A stretch of 64,000 nt of DNA from Methylobacterium cerastii (lineage in GTDB: Bacteria; Pseudomonadota; Alphaproteobacteria; Rhizobiales; Beijerinckiaceae): the NCBI RefSeq assembly GCF_022179125.1, contig NZ_BPQG01000046.1, forward strand, positions 1 through 64,000, written 5' to 3'. A model generated the notes under the pieces. It was given only the letters and a program-made list of their open reading frames with translations, made no database searches and was not told the origin of the DNA. Both the position numbers and the translations under genes were made by a program. Positions 8,849-17,382 of this stretch are shown here, one piece after another (position 1 is the first letter of the stretch; each line of letters starts with the position of its first letter).

Positions 8849-9889
8849 TCAGGGCGTGCGCTTGCGTAGGACGAAGTTGCCCGAGGCGAGGAATTTCTGG
8901 GCGCGCTTGCCGGTGTCGACCTCCGTCGTGAAGACGTTTCCCTTCGAATCGACGGCGAGGTTGTGGACCCAATGGAATTGCCCGGCTCCGCGGCCGTTGC
9001 GGCCGAAGGCGCCGAGGGTCTCGCCGGTGGCGCGCGACAGGGTTCGCACCTCGTTGTTCGCCCCGTCGGCGTTGAAGAGGAAGCTCTCGTCGGCATCGGG
9101 CCACAGCGCGAGCTCCCAGACCGTGCCGTCGGCGCGGGTCTTCGTCTCGACGAACATCTCCTTCGCGAAGCTGCCGTCCTTCCGGAACACCTGGATACGG
9201 TCGTCGGTGCGGTCGCAGACATAGACGAGCCCGTCGCGCGCGATCTTCACACAGTGCACCGGGTTGGCGAATTGCTGCGAGGGAGCTGCGGCCGGATCGT
9301 AGGCGGGTAGCTTGTCGTCGGTCGGCGGGCGGCCGTAGGCGCCCAACATCCGCTTGAACGCCCCGGTCTCGGAATCGAACACGATGATTCGGTGATTGTA
9401 GTAGCCGTCGGCGACGTCGACTTCGTTGGCGGCGTCGAAGTCGACGTTGGCGGGCCTGCCGAGGCGGCTCGTGTCGCGGCTGTCGGTCTGCGGGCCGGAC
9501 TTGCCGATCTGCATCACGAACCGCCCGTCGGCCGTGAACTTGAGCAGCTGCCCGTCGTTCGCGCCGTTGCCGGCGATCCAGACGGAGCCCTTCGGGTCGA
9601 CCTGGATGCCGTGCTCGTTCTCGGGCCAGTCGTAGCCCTGCCCCGGGCCGCCCCAGGAGCGCAGCACCGTGCCGGCCTGATCGAATTCGCGCACCGGGGG
9701 CGCCGGCTTGCAGCATTTCGTCCGCGGCGGATCGAGGCTCGCCGCCTTCTCGTCGTCGGTGAGCGTCCGCGGGCGCTGGATCACCCAGACGTGGTCGTCG
9801 GCGTCCACCGCGACGCCGGATGCCTGACCCATGATCCAGTTGTTCGGGAGTGGCTTCGGCCAAGCCGGATCGACCTGGAAAGTCGGCAC
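8849..9889 (-). CDS. NHL/6-bladed beta-propeller protein; signal peptide interrupted by a stop
   Basis: The product is 346 aa from a GTG at 9889. It shows repeated blades of the type GVAVDADDHVWV, GIQVDPKGSVWIAG and HNLAVDSKGNVFTTE, as in NHL or peptidylglycine-lyase-like propellers. In the same frame just upstream, codons 9890-9925 read AAIPVGLGEAAE, then a TAG (9926-9928), then ILRRLAGALAIGFV in reading order before it. Together this looks like a signal peptide split by an amber codon, and no ATG is found at the expected start near 9970, where an ATC follows a GGGAGG box. The protein may be made without a signal, or the gene may be decaying. The function of the family member is unknown. Confidence 0.7.
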   Translation of the reverse strand: MPTFQVDPAWPKPLPNNWIMGQASGVAVDADDHVWVIQRPRTLTDDEKAASLDPPRTKCCKPAPPVREFDQAGTVLRSWGGPGQGYDWPENEHGIQVDPKGSVWIAGNGANDGQLLKFTADGRFVMQIGKSGPQTDSRDTSRLGRPANVDFDAANEVDVADGYYNHRIIVFDSETGAFKRMLGAYGRPPTDDKLPAYDPAAAPSQQFANPVHCVKIARDGLVYVCDRTDDRIQVFRKDGSFAKEMFVETKTRADGTVWELALWPDADESFLFNADGANNEVRTLSRATGETLGAFGRNGRGAGQFHWVHNLAVDSKGNVFTTEVDTGKRAQKFLASGNFVLRKRTP

Positions 9890-10116
9890 CTCGGCCGCTT
9901 CTCCGAGACCGACGGGGATCGCGGCCTATACGAACCCGATCGCCAGCGCTCCAGCGAGCCTGCGCAGGATGTCGTCCTCCCGGCGGCGCTTCTGCGCCTT
10001 CCAGACGATCTTAGGCTCGCCTCGATGCGCGGCCAGGGCACGGGGGCGGCAAAGCCGCGCCGACGGTGACAGATCGCGGGAAACGGTTCGAGGCGACGCG
10101 GGAAGGGGCGCACCAA

Positions 10117-10208
10117 GAAAAAAGGCCACTCCCGAAGGAGCGGCCCGAAGTCTAGGGAGGAAACGCCCAAGAAGGGCAGCAGGACCGCGACGCCATCGCT
10201 GTCCCGCG
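10117..10208 (-). ncRNA. Small RNA, ar8/MmgR-like, copy 1
   Basis: Read on the minus strand, the segment contains the core UUUCCUCCCU (10153-10162), which I recall as the invariant decamer of the alphaproteobacterial ar8/MmgR sRNA family (Rfam suhB-like). It ends in an intrinsic terminator: a 9-bp stem GGCCGCTCC / GGAGTGGCC with a TTCG loop (10124-10145), followed by six T. The single G-U pair in the stem pairs only on the minus strand. A copy of equal length lies at 61671-61762. In Sinorhizobium MmgR limits polyhydroxybutyrate storage; whether that role holds here is unknown. The ends are predicted from promoter spacing and the T-run. Confidence 0.75.
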
Positions 10209-10214
10209 TTGCAC

Positions 10215-10243
10215 AATCTGATCCTCCCTCGCCGAAATACAAG
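10215..10243 (-). promoter_or_regulatory. Predicted promoter of sRNA copy 1
   Basis: On the minus strand a CTTGTA box (10238-10243) and a CAGATT box (10215-10220) are separated by 17 bp. The same boxes with the same spacing (CTTGCA and TTATTT) sit at the same distance from the second sRNA copy, which supports the call. The -35 fits the alphaproteobacterial CTTG consensus; the -10 is weak. Confidence 0.5.
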
Positions 10244-10540
10244 GGGGTTCGGTCAGTGACCCTGTCGTTTCTCGGCCCGACCTGCAGCTCGGTCGAAGCA
10301 TGTGTTGAAAATGTCGCAGACGGGTTCGATCAATCTTCGGCCGTCCTTGGTGTCGTCCTTGAGCGACAAATGCATGCAAATGACTGATCGAAAACAGGTT
10401 TCGTCCACCGATGCGGCCCTGTGCTATGGCCCGGATTTCAGCCCCTCCCGCATTGGTGCGCGCGGGACGATCGCGATCTCCGCTCTAGCTGAGCCGGTAC
10501 GGTTCCGGGCCGTGGACCGGGTTGGGGACGACGCGAGACG
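10244..10540. other. Intergenic region upstream of the photolyase gene
   Basis: About 300 bp separate the sRNA promoter from the photolyase start, and the two are divergent. The stretch is less GC-rich than its surroundings (for example around 10300-10400) and holds no convincing gene. It probably contains the photolyase promoter, which I could not place with confidence. Confidence 0.4.
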
Positions 10541-11929
10541 ATGGCGATTCACGAAAAGCGCTTCCGGGTCCTGAACGATGTCGCACCGCGGAAGGGCGGC
10601 GCTTACGTCTTGTACCTGCTGCAGCAGGCCAACCGCGCGCATCACAACCCGGCGCTGGAATACGCGATCGAGGAAGGCAACCGCCTCGGGCTACCGGTGG
10701 TCGCCTGCTTCGGGCTGCTCGACGGCGCCAACGGGTTTCCCGAGGCCAACGCCCGGCACTACGCCTTCCTGCTCCAGGGGCTCGCCGACGCGAAGGCGGG
10801 ACTGGAGAAGCGCGGCGTCGGCTTCGTCATGCGCAAGGCTTCGCCCGCCGAGATCGCGATCGACCTCGGCCGCGAGGCCGCCCTCCTCGTGCTTGATCGC
10901 GGCTACCTCGCGATCCAGAAAAGCTGGTACGGCGAGATCGCGAAGGCCGTCGAGACCCGCGTCGTGCAGGTCGAGGGCGATGTGGTGGTCCCGGTGGAGA
11001 CCGCTTCCTCCAAGCACGAGTTTGCCGCGCGCACGCTGCGCCCAAAGCTGCACAAGCTGTGGGCCGATTTCGTGGAGCCGCTCGCGGCCCGCAAGGTCGA
11101 GCATAAAGCCGACGGCCTGAAGCTCCCGAGTGAGATCGATCCGTCCGACCCGATGAAGGTCCTGGCCGGGATGACCCTCGACACCGACGTCGGGCCGGTG
11201 AAGCGCTTCGTCGGGGGCGAGACGCAGGCGCGCAAGCGCCTGAAGGCGTTCCTCAAGGACGGGCTGTCCGGCTACGGCAACGGCCGCAACCGGCCGGAGG
11301 CGGCGGCAGCTTCGCACATGAGCCCCTACCTGCATTTCGGCCAGATCTCGCCCGTCGAGATCGCGCTCGCCGTGCGCGCGGCGAAGGACGGCGACGACGA
11401 CGACCGCGGCGCCTACCTCGAGGAACTGGTCGTCCGGCGCGAGCTGGCCTCGAACCACGTCTTCTACACCGAGGGCTACGACCACTACGCCAAGGCGGTG
11501 CCCGACTGGGCGCAGAAGACGCTGGCCGAGCACGCGGAGGATCCGCGGCCCTACAGCTACACCGAGGCGCAGCTCGCGGCCGGCGAGACCCACGACCGTT
11601 ACTGGAATGTAGCGCAGGCGGAGATGCGGGTGACCGGGTACATGCACAACCAGTTGCGCATGTATTGGGGCAAGAAGATCCTCGAGTGGTCGCCGTCGCC
11701 GAAGGTCGGCTTCGAGCGGACCCTGCGGATCAACAACCGGTACTTCCTCGACGGGCGCGACGCGAACTCGTTCACCAACGTCGCCTGGGTCTACGGCCTG
11801 CACGACCGGCCGTGGGCGCGGCGCAAGGTGTTCGGCACCGTGCGCTACCAGAGCGAGAACTCGCTCAAGAAGTTCGACGCCAAATCCTACGTGAAGGCCG
11901 TCGAGACCCTGTGCGCGGCGGAGAAATAG
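10541..11929 (+). CDS. phr: Class II CPD photolyase (deoxyribodipyrimidine photo-lyase)
   Basis: This 462-aa flavoprotein uses light to split cyclobutane pyrimidine dimers. The N-terminal antenna domain (about 20-140) begins GAYVLYLLQQANRAHHN. The C-terminal FAD domain has the class II pattern HMSPYLHFGQISPVE, ELVVRRELASNHVFY and the block YWNVAQAEM...GYMHNQLRMYWGKKIL near residues 350-385, which is characteristic of class II enzymes rather than class I or cryptochromes. Length fits the class. The gene stands alone. Such enzymes suit organisms living in sunlight, for example on leaves. Confidence 0.93.
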   Translation: MAIHEKRFRVLNDVAPRKGGAYVLYLLQQANRAHHNPALEYAIEEGNRLGLPVVACFGLLDGANGFPEANARHYAFLLQGLADAKAGLEKRGVGFVMRKASPAEIAIDLGREAALLVLDRGYLAIQKSWYGEIAKAVETRVVQVEGDVVVPVETASSKHEFAARTLRPKLHKLWADFVEPLAARKVEHKADGLKLPSEIDPSDPMKVLAGMTLDTDVGPVKRFVGGETQARKRLKAFLKDGLSGYGNGRNRPEAAAASHMSPYLHFGQISPVEIALAVRAAKDGDDDDRGAYLEELVVRRELASNHVFYTEGYDHYAKAVPDWAQKTLAEHAEDPRPYSYTEAQLAAGETHDRYWNVAQAEMRVTGYMHNQLRMYWGKKILEWSPSPKVGFERTLRINNRYFLDGRDANSFTNVAWVYGLHDRPWARRKVFGTVRYQSENSLKKFDAKSYVKAVETLCAAEK

Positions 11930-12047
11930 CCGTCGCGCCCCTCGCGGCCTGGCCCGCTCCTCGCTAAGGCAGGGCGGCCGACGCAAACCTCGCCCCAGGC
12001 AGGCTTGCCGAGGCGAGCGTGTTCCGTCGGTGTCGAGTCCTCGCGCA

Positions 12048-13412
12048 ATGCCGCCCCGTTTCCGCACCCGCGCCTCGATCGCGCGCCTGCGCCGCGTCTC
12101 CATCGGCGCCTACCCGCTCTGGCGCGGGCGGTTGCTGTTCCTGTTCGGCGGCATCTGCGTCGGCCTCGCCGCCGTCCTGATGGCGCGCTGCGCCGACGCG
12201 GCGCAGGTCGGCTTCAAGGCGCTGGTCGGCGTCTCGCCGCTGGTCGCCCTCGTGGCGACGCCCGCGGGCTTCGCGCTGGCGGCCCTGCTGGCGCGGACCG
12301 TCTTCCCGAACTCGCAAGGCTCGGGCATCCCGCAGGTGATCGCCGCGCGCCACACCCGCGATCCGGCCTTTCGCCACCGCCTGATCTCGCTGCGCGTCGC
12401 CTTCGGCAAGATCGTGGTGATGACCTTGGGCCTCGCCTGCGGCGCCTCGTCGGGCCGCGAGGGGCCGACGGTGCAGGTCGGCGCCGCGATCATGGCCGCC
12501 GTCGGCCGCCTCACCCCGGATCGGCTGCCCGGCCTGATCCTCGCCGGCGGCGCGGCCGGGGTCGCGGCCGCCTTCAACACGCCTCTGGCCGGCATCGTCT
12601 TCGGGATCGAGGAGCTCGGCCGGGCCTACGAGCCGCGCTCGTCCGGCCTAATCGTCGCCGGGATCGTCGCCGCCGGCCTCACCTCGCTCTGGCTCGTCGG
12701 CAACTACACCTATTTCGGAACCAGCGACGTGACGCTGCCGCTCGGCAAGGGCTGGCTCGTTGTGGTCGTCCTCGGCGCGGCGGGGGGCTTTGCCGGCGGC
12801 GTGTTCAGCCGTCTCGTGATCCTGTTCGCGCGCGGGCTCCCGGGCCGGGGCGGACGCTGGATCGCCCGGCATCCGATCGCCTTCGCGGGGCTGTGCGGCC
12901 TCGGCGTCGCGCTCGCGGGGCTCGCCTCGGGCGGATCGGTCTACGGCACCGGCTACGAGGAAGCGAAAGCGCTGCTGCACGGCGATTCGGCAGCCCGGCT
13001 CGACTTCGCGCCGCTGAAATTCTGCGCCACCGCGCTCTCGGCGATCAGCGGCATCCCCGGCGGTCTGTTCGCGCCCTCGCTCGCGGTGGGCGCCGGCCTC
13101 GGGGGCATGCTTCAAGACGTGTTCCCGCACGTGCCGATCGGCGCGCTGGTGCTGACCGGGATGGTCGCCTACCTCGCCGGCGTGCTGCAGGCGCCGATCA
13201 CCGCCTTCGTCATCGTCACCGAGATGACCCAGGACCACGCGATGATGATCCCGCTGATGATCGCGGCGGTGCTGGCCGACGCCGCCTCGAAGACCGTCTG
13301 CCGCACCGGCCTCTACCACACGCTGGCCGAGATCATGCTCGCCCGCGCCGCGCCGGCGCAGGACGAGGCCGAAATTCCGGGCGCGTCCGCGCGGGTCGGC
13401 GGGAACGGTTGA
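12048..13412 (+). CDS. ClC family chloride channel or H+/Cl- antiporter
   Basis: This is an integral membrane protein of 454 aa from the ATG at 12048; a GTG at 12030 would add six residues. The three ClC selectivity signatures are present: GSGIPQ, GREGPTVQVG with its gating glutamate, and GIPGGLFAPSL. A second glutamate pair lies in FGIEELGRAY, at the position of the proton glutamate of the E. coli antiporter, so exchange rather than a pure channel is plausible. The protein lacks a C-terminal CBS pair. It is followed by a small DUF1328 membrane gene and an SDR gene on the same strand. Confidence 0.9.
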   Translation: MPPRFRTRASIARLRRVSIGAYPLWRGRLLFLFGGICVGLAAVLMARCADAAQVGFKALVGVSPLVALVATPAGFALAALLARTVFPNSQGSGIPQVIAARHTRDPAFRHRLISLRVAFGKIVVMTLGLACGASSGREGPTVQVGAAIMAAVGRLTPDRLPGLILAGGAAGVAAAFNTPLAGIVFGIEELGRAYEPRSSGLIVAGIVAAGLTSLWLVGNYTYFGTSDVTLPLGKGWLVVVVLGAAGGFAGGVFSRLVILFARGLPGRGGRWIARHPIAFAGLCGLGVALAGLASGGSVYGTGYEEAKALLHGDSAARLDFAPLKFCATALSAISGIPGGLFAPSLAVGAGLGGMLQDVFPHVPIGALVLTGMVAYLAGVLQAPITAFVIVTEMTQDHAMMIPLMIAAVLADAASKTVCRTGLYHTLAEIMLARAAPAQDEAEIPGASARVGGNG

Positions 13413-13479
13413 GCTTGGGCCGCATTGATCGGACGCTTTCCACGCCGGCCGTTCGCCGGTTCGATCCGGAGTTTTCGGC

Positions 13480-13659
13480 ATGACCCTTCTGAAATGGGCC
13501 CTCATCTGCTTCGTCGTCTCGGTCATCGCCGGCGGCCTCGGCTTCACCGGCATCGCCTCGGGCGCCGGCTCGCTCGCCCGGATCCTGTTCGGCATCTTCC
13601 TGGTGATCGCGATCGTCATCGTCGTCATCGCCTTCGCCGTCGGTCAGGCGGTGTTCTAG
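13480..13659 (+). CDS. DUF1328 / UPF0391 small membrane protein (YtjA-like)
   Basis: This is a 59-aa protein with two hydrophobic helices ([19 protein letters not shown] and [18 protein letters not shown]) joined by a short Ser/Gly/Ala turn. The start [18 protein letters not shown] and the motif GFTGIA are typical of the UPF0391 family. Its function is unknown. Members are often stress-induced in Proteobacteria. It sits 67 bp after the ClC gene and 10 bp before the SDR gene. Confidence 0.85.
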   Translation: MTLLKWALICFVVSVIAGGLGFTGIASGAGSLARILFGIFLVIAIVIVVIAFAVGQAVF

Positions 13660-13669
13660 GGCGCGCCAC

Positions 13670-14569
13670 GTGGCGTCGGGCCTGAGCCGGGGCGCCCCCC
13701 CGGCGAAGCGCACGTGTCTGGTCACCGGCGCCACCTCCGGGATCGGCTACGAGACCGCCCTGGGGCTGGCCAAGGCCGGCGCCCGGGTCGGGATCGTCGG
13801 CCGTGACCCTGGCAAGGTCGCGGCGACGGCGGCCGCGCTCACCGCGGCCGTGCCGGGCGCCGCGATCGACCGCTTCGTCGCCGACCTTTCGTCGCAGGCG
13901 GAAATCAGGCATCTAGCCGGCGAAGTCCGCGCGGCCTATCCCCGCCTCGACGTGCTGGTGAACAACGCCGGGGCGATCTTCGACCGGCGCGAGACCACCG
14001 TGGATGGCTTCGAGCGGACCTGGGCCCTCGACCATCTCGGCTACGTCCTCTTCACCCTCGAGCTTCTCGACCTGCTCAAGGCCTCCGGCCGGCCGGGCGC
14101 CGCCGCCCGCATCGTCAACGTGGCCTCGGCCGCGCACACCCGCGGCCGCATCGCCTTCGACGACCTCCAGGCCGAGCGGTCCTACGGCGCGATGCGCGCG
14201 TATTCGCAGGCCAAGCTCGGCAACGTGCTGTTCACCTACGCGCTCGCCCGCCGCCTCGCCGGCGCGCCCGTGACAGTGAACGCCCTGCATCCCGGCGTGA
14301 TCGACACGGGCTTTGCCAAGAACACCGGCGGCGCGTTCGGCCTCGCCTGGAACCTGATCCGTCCGTTCCTCAGCACCCCTGCCGCCGGCGCGGCGACGAC
14401 GCTGCACCTTGCGACCGCGACCGCGGCCGAGGGGGTGAGCGGGCGCTACTTCGCGCGTAGCCGCGAGAAGACCTCGTCGCGCTACAGCCGGGACGAGGCG
14501 GTGCAGGAGCGGACTTGGGCGATCAGCCTGGAGCAGGTCGGGCAGGCACCGATCGAGGCGTGGACATGA
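13670..14569 (+). CDS. Short-chain dehydrogenase/reductase (retinol dehydrogenase-like)
   Basis: This is a 299-aa classical SDR starting at a GTG. The nucleotide-binding motif TGATSGIG lies near residue 20, NNAG near 93, and the catalytic Ser and YSQAK (Y-x3-K) in the middle. The region VNALHPGVIDTGFAKN is characteristic of the retinol dehydrogenase and WW-domain-oxidoreductase subgroup. The substrate is unknown. Only 10 bp separate it from the DUF1328 gene, so they may be co-transcribed. Confidence 0.88.
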   Translation: MASGLSRGAPPAKRTCLVTGATSGIGYETALGLAKAGARVGIVGRDPGKVAATAAALTAAVPGAAIDRFVADLSSQAEIRHLAGEVRAAYPRLDVLVNNAGAIFDRRETTVDGFERTWALDHLGYVLFTLELLDLLKASGRPGAAARIVNVASAAHTRGRIAFDDLQAERSYGAMRAYSQAKLGNVLFTYALARRLAGAPVTVNALHPGVIDTGFAKNTGGAFGLAWNLIRPFLSTPAAGAATTLHLATATAAEGVSGRYFARSREKTSSRYSRDEAVQERTWAISLEQVGQAPIEAWT

Positions 14570-14687
14570 ACGCCTGGGAACCGTGCCCGAACGTTCGAGA
14601 AGCGCGGACAGGAGCGTCCAACCGTTTGCTTTGGGGCAGGCGGTCCGCTCCCGACCGAACTCCGTCGTGGAAGCGACTCGTTAGACC

Positions 14688-14789
14688 AGACCTCGATGAG
14701 CCCGACTCATCGAGGTCTGGCCCCCGCGACTGCGGGGCGGCGGCAATCCGCCGGACCTCATGGGTTCCTACCCATGAGACTTGGTATTC
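14688..14789. repeat. Intergenic repeat family C, copy 1 (four successive hairpins)
   Basis: Four palindromes stand in a row: AGACCTCGATGAG with its exact complement (14688-14718), CCCCGCGACTGCGGGG, GGCGG-CAAT-CCGCC, and CTCATGGGT-TCCT-ACCCATGAG. The second copy at 41718-41816 keeps all four and differs mostly in loops and in paired positions. The final hairpin and the tail TTGGTAT are the best conserved. It lies between the convergent SDR and hybrid kinase genes. The flanks 14570-14687 and 14790-14905 hold no gene that I can support. Confidence 0.8.
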
Positions 14790-14905
14790 GACCGGCCGAA
14801 AGCGGGTGTCGGTCGGCGTCGCCGCGTTGGTCTGTCGCTCCGAACCGCCCGCTTCTCTGTGGAGTTCGGCTGGCCGACTCGGTCGCGGAGGGCGACAGGC
14901 CAGCC

Positions 14906-16876
14906 TCAGGCCAGCTTAGGGCGGAAGGGAAGAACGAGACCTTCCGGACGCAAGCTCGTCATGAGGGTCCGCGCGAGTTCCGACTGTCCGAACGGCTTGG
15001 TCAATCGCGGGACCGGAACCAGGCCGTTCTGAGGCAGCTCGGCGTAGCCGCTTGCAAGGATCGCGACCATGTCCGGATACTCGGCCCAGATCGCGTCGAT
15101 CAGCTGCGTCCCGGTCATACCGGGCATCATCTGATCCGTGATGACAAGATCGATGGTCTCCCTCGACCGACGCAGGATGCGCAGAGCCTGCTCCCCGGAG
15201 ACCGCCTCGACGACCGTGTGCCCGAGATCTTCGAGCATCGCCGCCGTGTTCATCAGCACCAGAGCATCGTCGTCGACGACCAGGACCGTGACCGGGTCGA
15301 GCTTCGGAAGTTCCGGCTCGGCCTGTCGGTCGGGTTGGATCGCTTTGCTCATGTCGGCCTCGGGCAACCAGAGCTCAGCCGTCGTGCCCTGGCCCTTGAC
15401 GCTCTTGAGGAGCAAACGGCCGCCCGACTGCTCGGCGAAGCCGTGGGCCATCGAGAGGCCGAGCCCGGTGCCTTTGCCGACGCCCTTGGTGGTGAAGAAC
15501 GGCTCCGCCGCCTTCGCCAAAGTCTCCGCATCCATGCCTTCGCCGGTGTCGATCACGGACAGGCAAACGTAGTTGCCCGGCTTCAGGCCTTGGACGTCCT
15601 CGGCCGAAACTTTGGCCTCGCGGGCGACCAGCGTGATCGTGCCTCCGGCCGGTGTGGCGTCGCGTGCGTTCACGCAGAGGTTCAGGACGACCAGTTCGAG
15701 TTGGTTGGCGTCTGCCAGAACGTGCGGAAGCTGCAGTGGGAACTGCATAATCACCGGGATGTTCAAGCCGATCGACCGCTGCAGCATGTCGCCCATGCCG
15801 CGGATGAGGTCCGGCACGTCGACGGGCGTCGTAGACAACTCCTGCCGCCGCGCGAACGCAAGCATGCGCTTGGTCAGGGTCGCGCCACGATGGGCGGCCT
15901 GGATCGAGTTGTCGATCAGCTGCCGGAGCTTTGGGTCGGGCGGCAGGCGCTTGCGGGCAAGCTCCAGGTTGCCGAGAACCACCGCGAGCAGGTTGTTGAA
16001 GTCGTGGGCCACCCCTCCGGTGAGCTGCCCGACCGCCTCCATCTTCTGAGATTGGATGAAGCGTGCACGAGTCTCTTCGAGCGCCTGCTGCGCGTCGCGT
16101 CGCTCGGTGATGTCACGTGTGATCTTGGCGAAGCCGATGAGTTCGCCGTGGTCACCCCGGATGGCGTCGATCACGACGTTGGCCCAAAAGCGTGAGCCGT
16201 CCTTGCGGATGCGCCAGCCTTCGGCTTCGAACCGGCCTTCTTTCGTGGCCGTCGCCAGCGCCGTTCCCGGCAGATCGGTCGCCCGGTCCTCGTCGGTGTA
16301 GAACCGCGAGAAATGCTCGCCGATGATCTCCGCGTCGGAGTAGCCCTTGAAGCGCTGGGCGCCCTTGTTCCAGCTGGTCACCCGCCCAGTCGGATCGAGC
16401 ATGTAGATGGCATAGTCGCGCACGCCTTGAACCAGCAGGCGGAAGCGCTGCTCGCTCTGTCGCAAGGCGGCCTTCGTGGCCTGCTGCTCGGTGAGATCGC
16501 GGGTCACCTTGGCGAACCCGAGCAGCGTGCCGTCCTCGGTGCGGATCGGGTCGATAAGAACGTGCGCCCACATCAGGCTGCCATCCTTTCGAACGCGCCA
16601 GCCCTCCTGCTCGAAGCGGCCTTCGGTCTCGGCGATCATCAGAGCCCGCGCTGGAAGGTCCGTCGCCCTGTCCCCGACCGTATAGAACCGGGAAAAATGC
16701 TGTCCGACGATCTCGTGGTCGGTGTAGCCCTTGAAGCGCTGTGCGCCCTTGTTCCAGCTTGTGACCACGCCTGCCGGGTCGAGCATGTAGATCGCGTAGT
16801 CGATGATGCCCTCGACGAGGATCCGGTAGCGATCCTCGCGGGTCAGTCTCGGCGTGGCGGCCTCTTCGATGTCCAT
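14906..16876 (-). CDS. Hybrid histidine kinase, PAS-PAS-HisKA-HATPase-REC
   Basis: This is a 656-aa cytosolic hybrid sensor kinase. Two PAS domains (about 15-130 and 142-258) are near copies of each other, both with YAIYMLDP, SWNKGAQRFKGY and HFSRFYT, which marks a recent internal duplication. HisKA carries phospho-acceptor His291 (GVAHDFNNLL), the ATPase has the boxes CVNARDA, DTGEGM and GKGTGLGLS, and the C-terminal receiver has Asp581 (ITDQMMPG). The HisKA sequence type is the one found in many alphaproteobacterial hybrid kinases. The PAS motif is also found in light- or redox-linked kinases, but no ligand can be assigned. Confidence 0.92.
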   Translation of the reverse strand: MDIEEAATPRLTREDRYRILVEGIIDYAIYMLDPAGVVTSWNKGAQRFKGYTDHEIVGQHFSRFYTVGDRATDLPARALMIAETEGRFEQEGWRVRKDGSLMWAHVLIDPIRTEDGTLLGFAKVTRDLTEQQATKAALRQSEQRFRLLVQGVRDYAIYMLDPTGRVTSWNKGAQRFKGYSDAEIIGEHFSRFYTDEDRATDLPGTALATATKEGRFEAEGWRIRKDGSRFWANVVIDAIRGDHGELIGFAKITRDITERRDAQQALEETRARFIQSQKMEAVGQLTGGVAHDFNNLLAVVLGNLELARKRLPPDPKLRQLIDNSIQAAHRGATLTKRMLAFARRQELSTTPVDVPDLIRGMGDMLQRSIGLNIPVIMQFPLQLPHVLADANQLELVVLNLCVNARDATPAGGTITLVAREAKVSAEDVQGLKPGNYVCLSVIDTGEGMDAETLAKAAEPFFTTKGVGKGTGLGLSMAHGFAEQSGGRLLLKSVKGQGTTAELWLPEADMSKAIQPDRQAEPELPKLDPVTVLVVDDDALVLMNTAAMLEDLGHTVVEAVSGEQALRILRRSRETIDLVITDQMMPGMTGTQLIDAIWAEYPDMVAILASGYAELPQNGLVPVPRLTKPFGQSELARTLMTSLRPEGLVLPFRPKLA

Positions 16877-17382
16877 GCGGCGGTCCAGAGCTCATTTGGG
16901 CCGGGACCCGGCTTCGAGGGCCGCGTGCAGGTTGGTGGCGGAGCGGCCCTGGGCACGATGGGGTGACAGTCGCCCGAACCTAGAACGCCCGTCCCGGACG
17001 CTCGTATCCTTCGATCAGGGTGAAAAGCCCCGCGAGCCATGCGGTCACCAGACCGCCGACCTTCGTGTTGTGCCGACGTGCTCCATTCGCAGGGGGCGTT
17101 TTCCGAATGGTCGATCGACAGAAGACCATCGCAAACCAACCCATATCGGCCGCCGGTCTCTGGTTCATCAAGCGATCTGCAAGCGGACATTCCCAGGGTC
17201 CGCGATGGGTCGAACGCGGGTTCATGACCTGGGTACCACCCGTCGGGTTTCGACCACGAGAAACCTCGCGCGTCCAATGCTGGCGGTCCCTGCGGAAGGG
17301 CGGTTTCGAGTTTCGCGCCTTCGCGGCGCGGGCTCGCCTGGAACCACCTCCGCGTCGATCCAGCGGGAGGTGGTCCCGGCGC
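16877..17382. other. Intergenic region without a supported gene
   Basis: About 500 bp lie between two minus-strand genes. Short frames exist on both strands but none shows coding-like codon use or a family pattern, and the part from 17040 to 17230 is less GC-rich. The left side should hold the promoter of the PAS-PAS kinase. A hairpin near the right end is listed separately. A gene remnant cannot be excluded. Confidence 0.4.
17343..17374 (-). terminator. Hairpin after the CDF transporter gene
   Basis: ACCACCTCC (17343-17351) and GGAGGTGGT (17366-17374) form a 9-bp stem that begins 8 bp after the stop codon of the minus-strand CDF gene. There is no run of T, so if it ends transcription it is a weak or Rho-assisted site. 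Confidence 0.4.

Noticed and set aside
10117-10208. Reading the 10.2-kb repeat as part of the beta-propeller gene's 5' coding region
   Set aside because: A minus-strand frame runs through it, but the segment is repeated at 61.7 kb away from any such gene and has its own promoter boxes and terminator.
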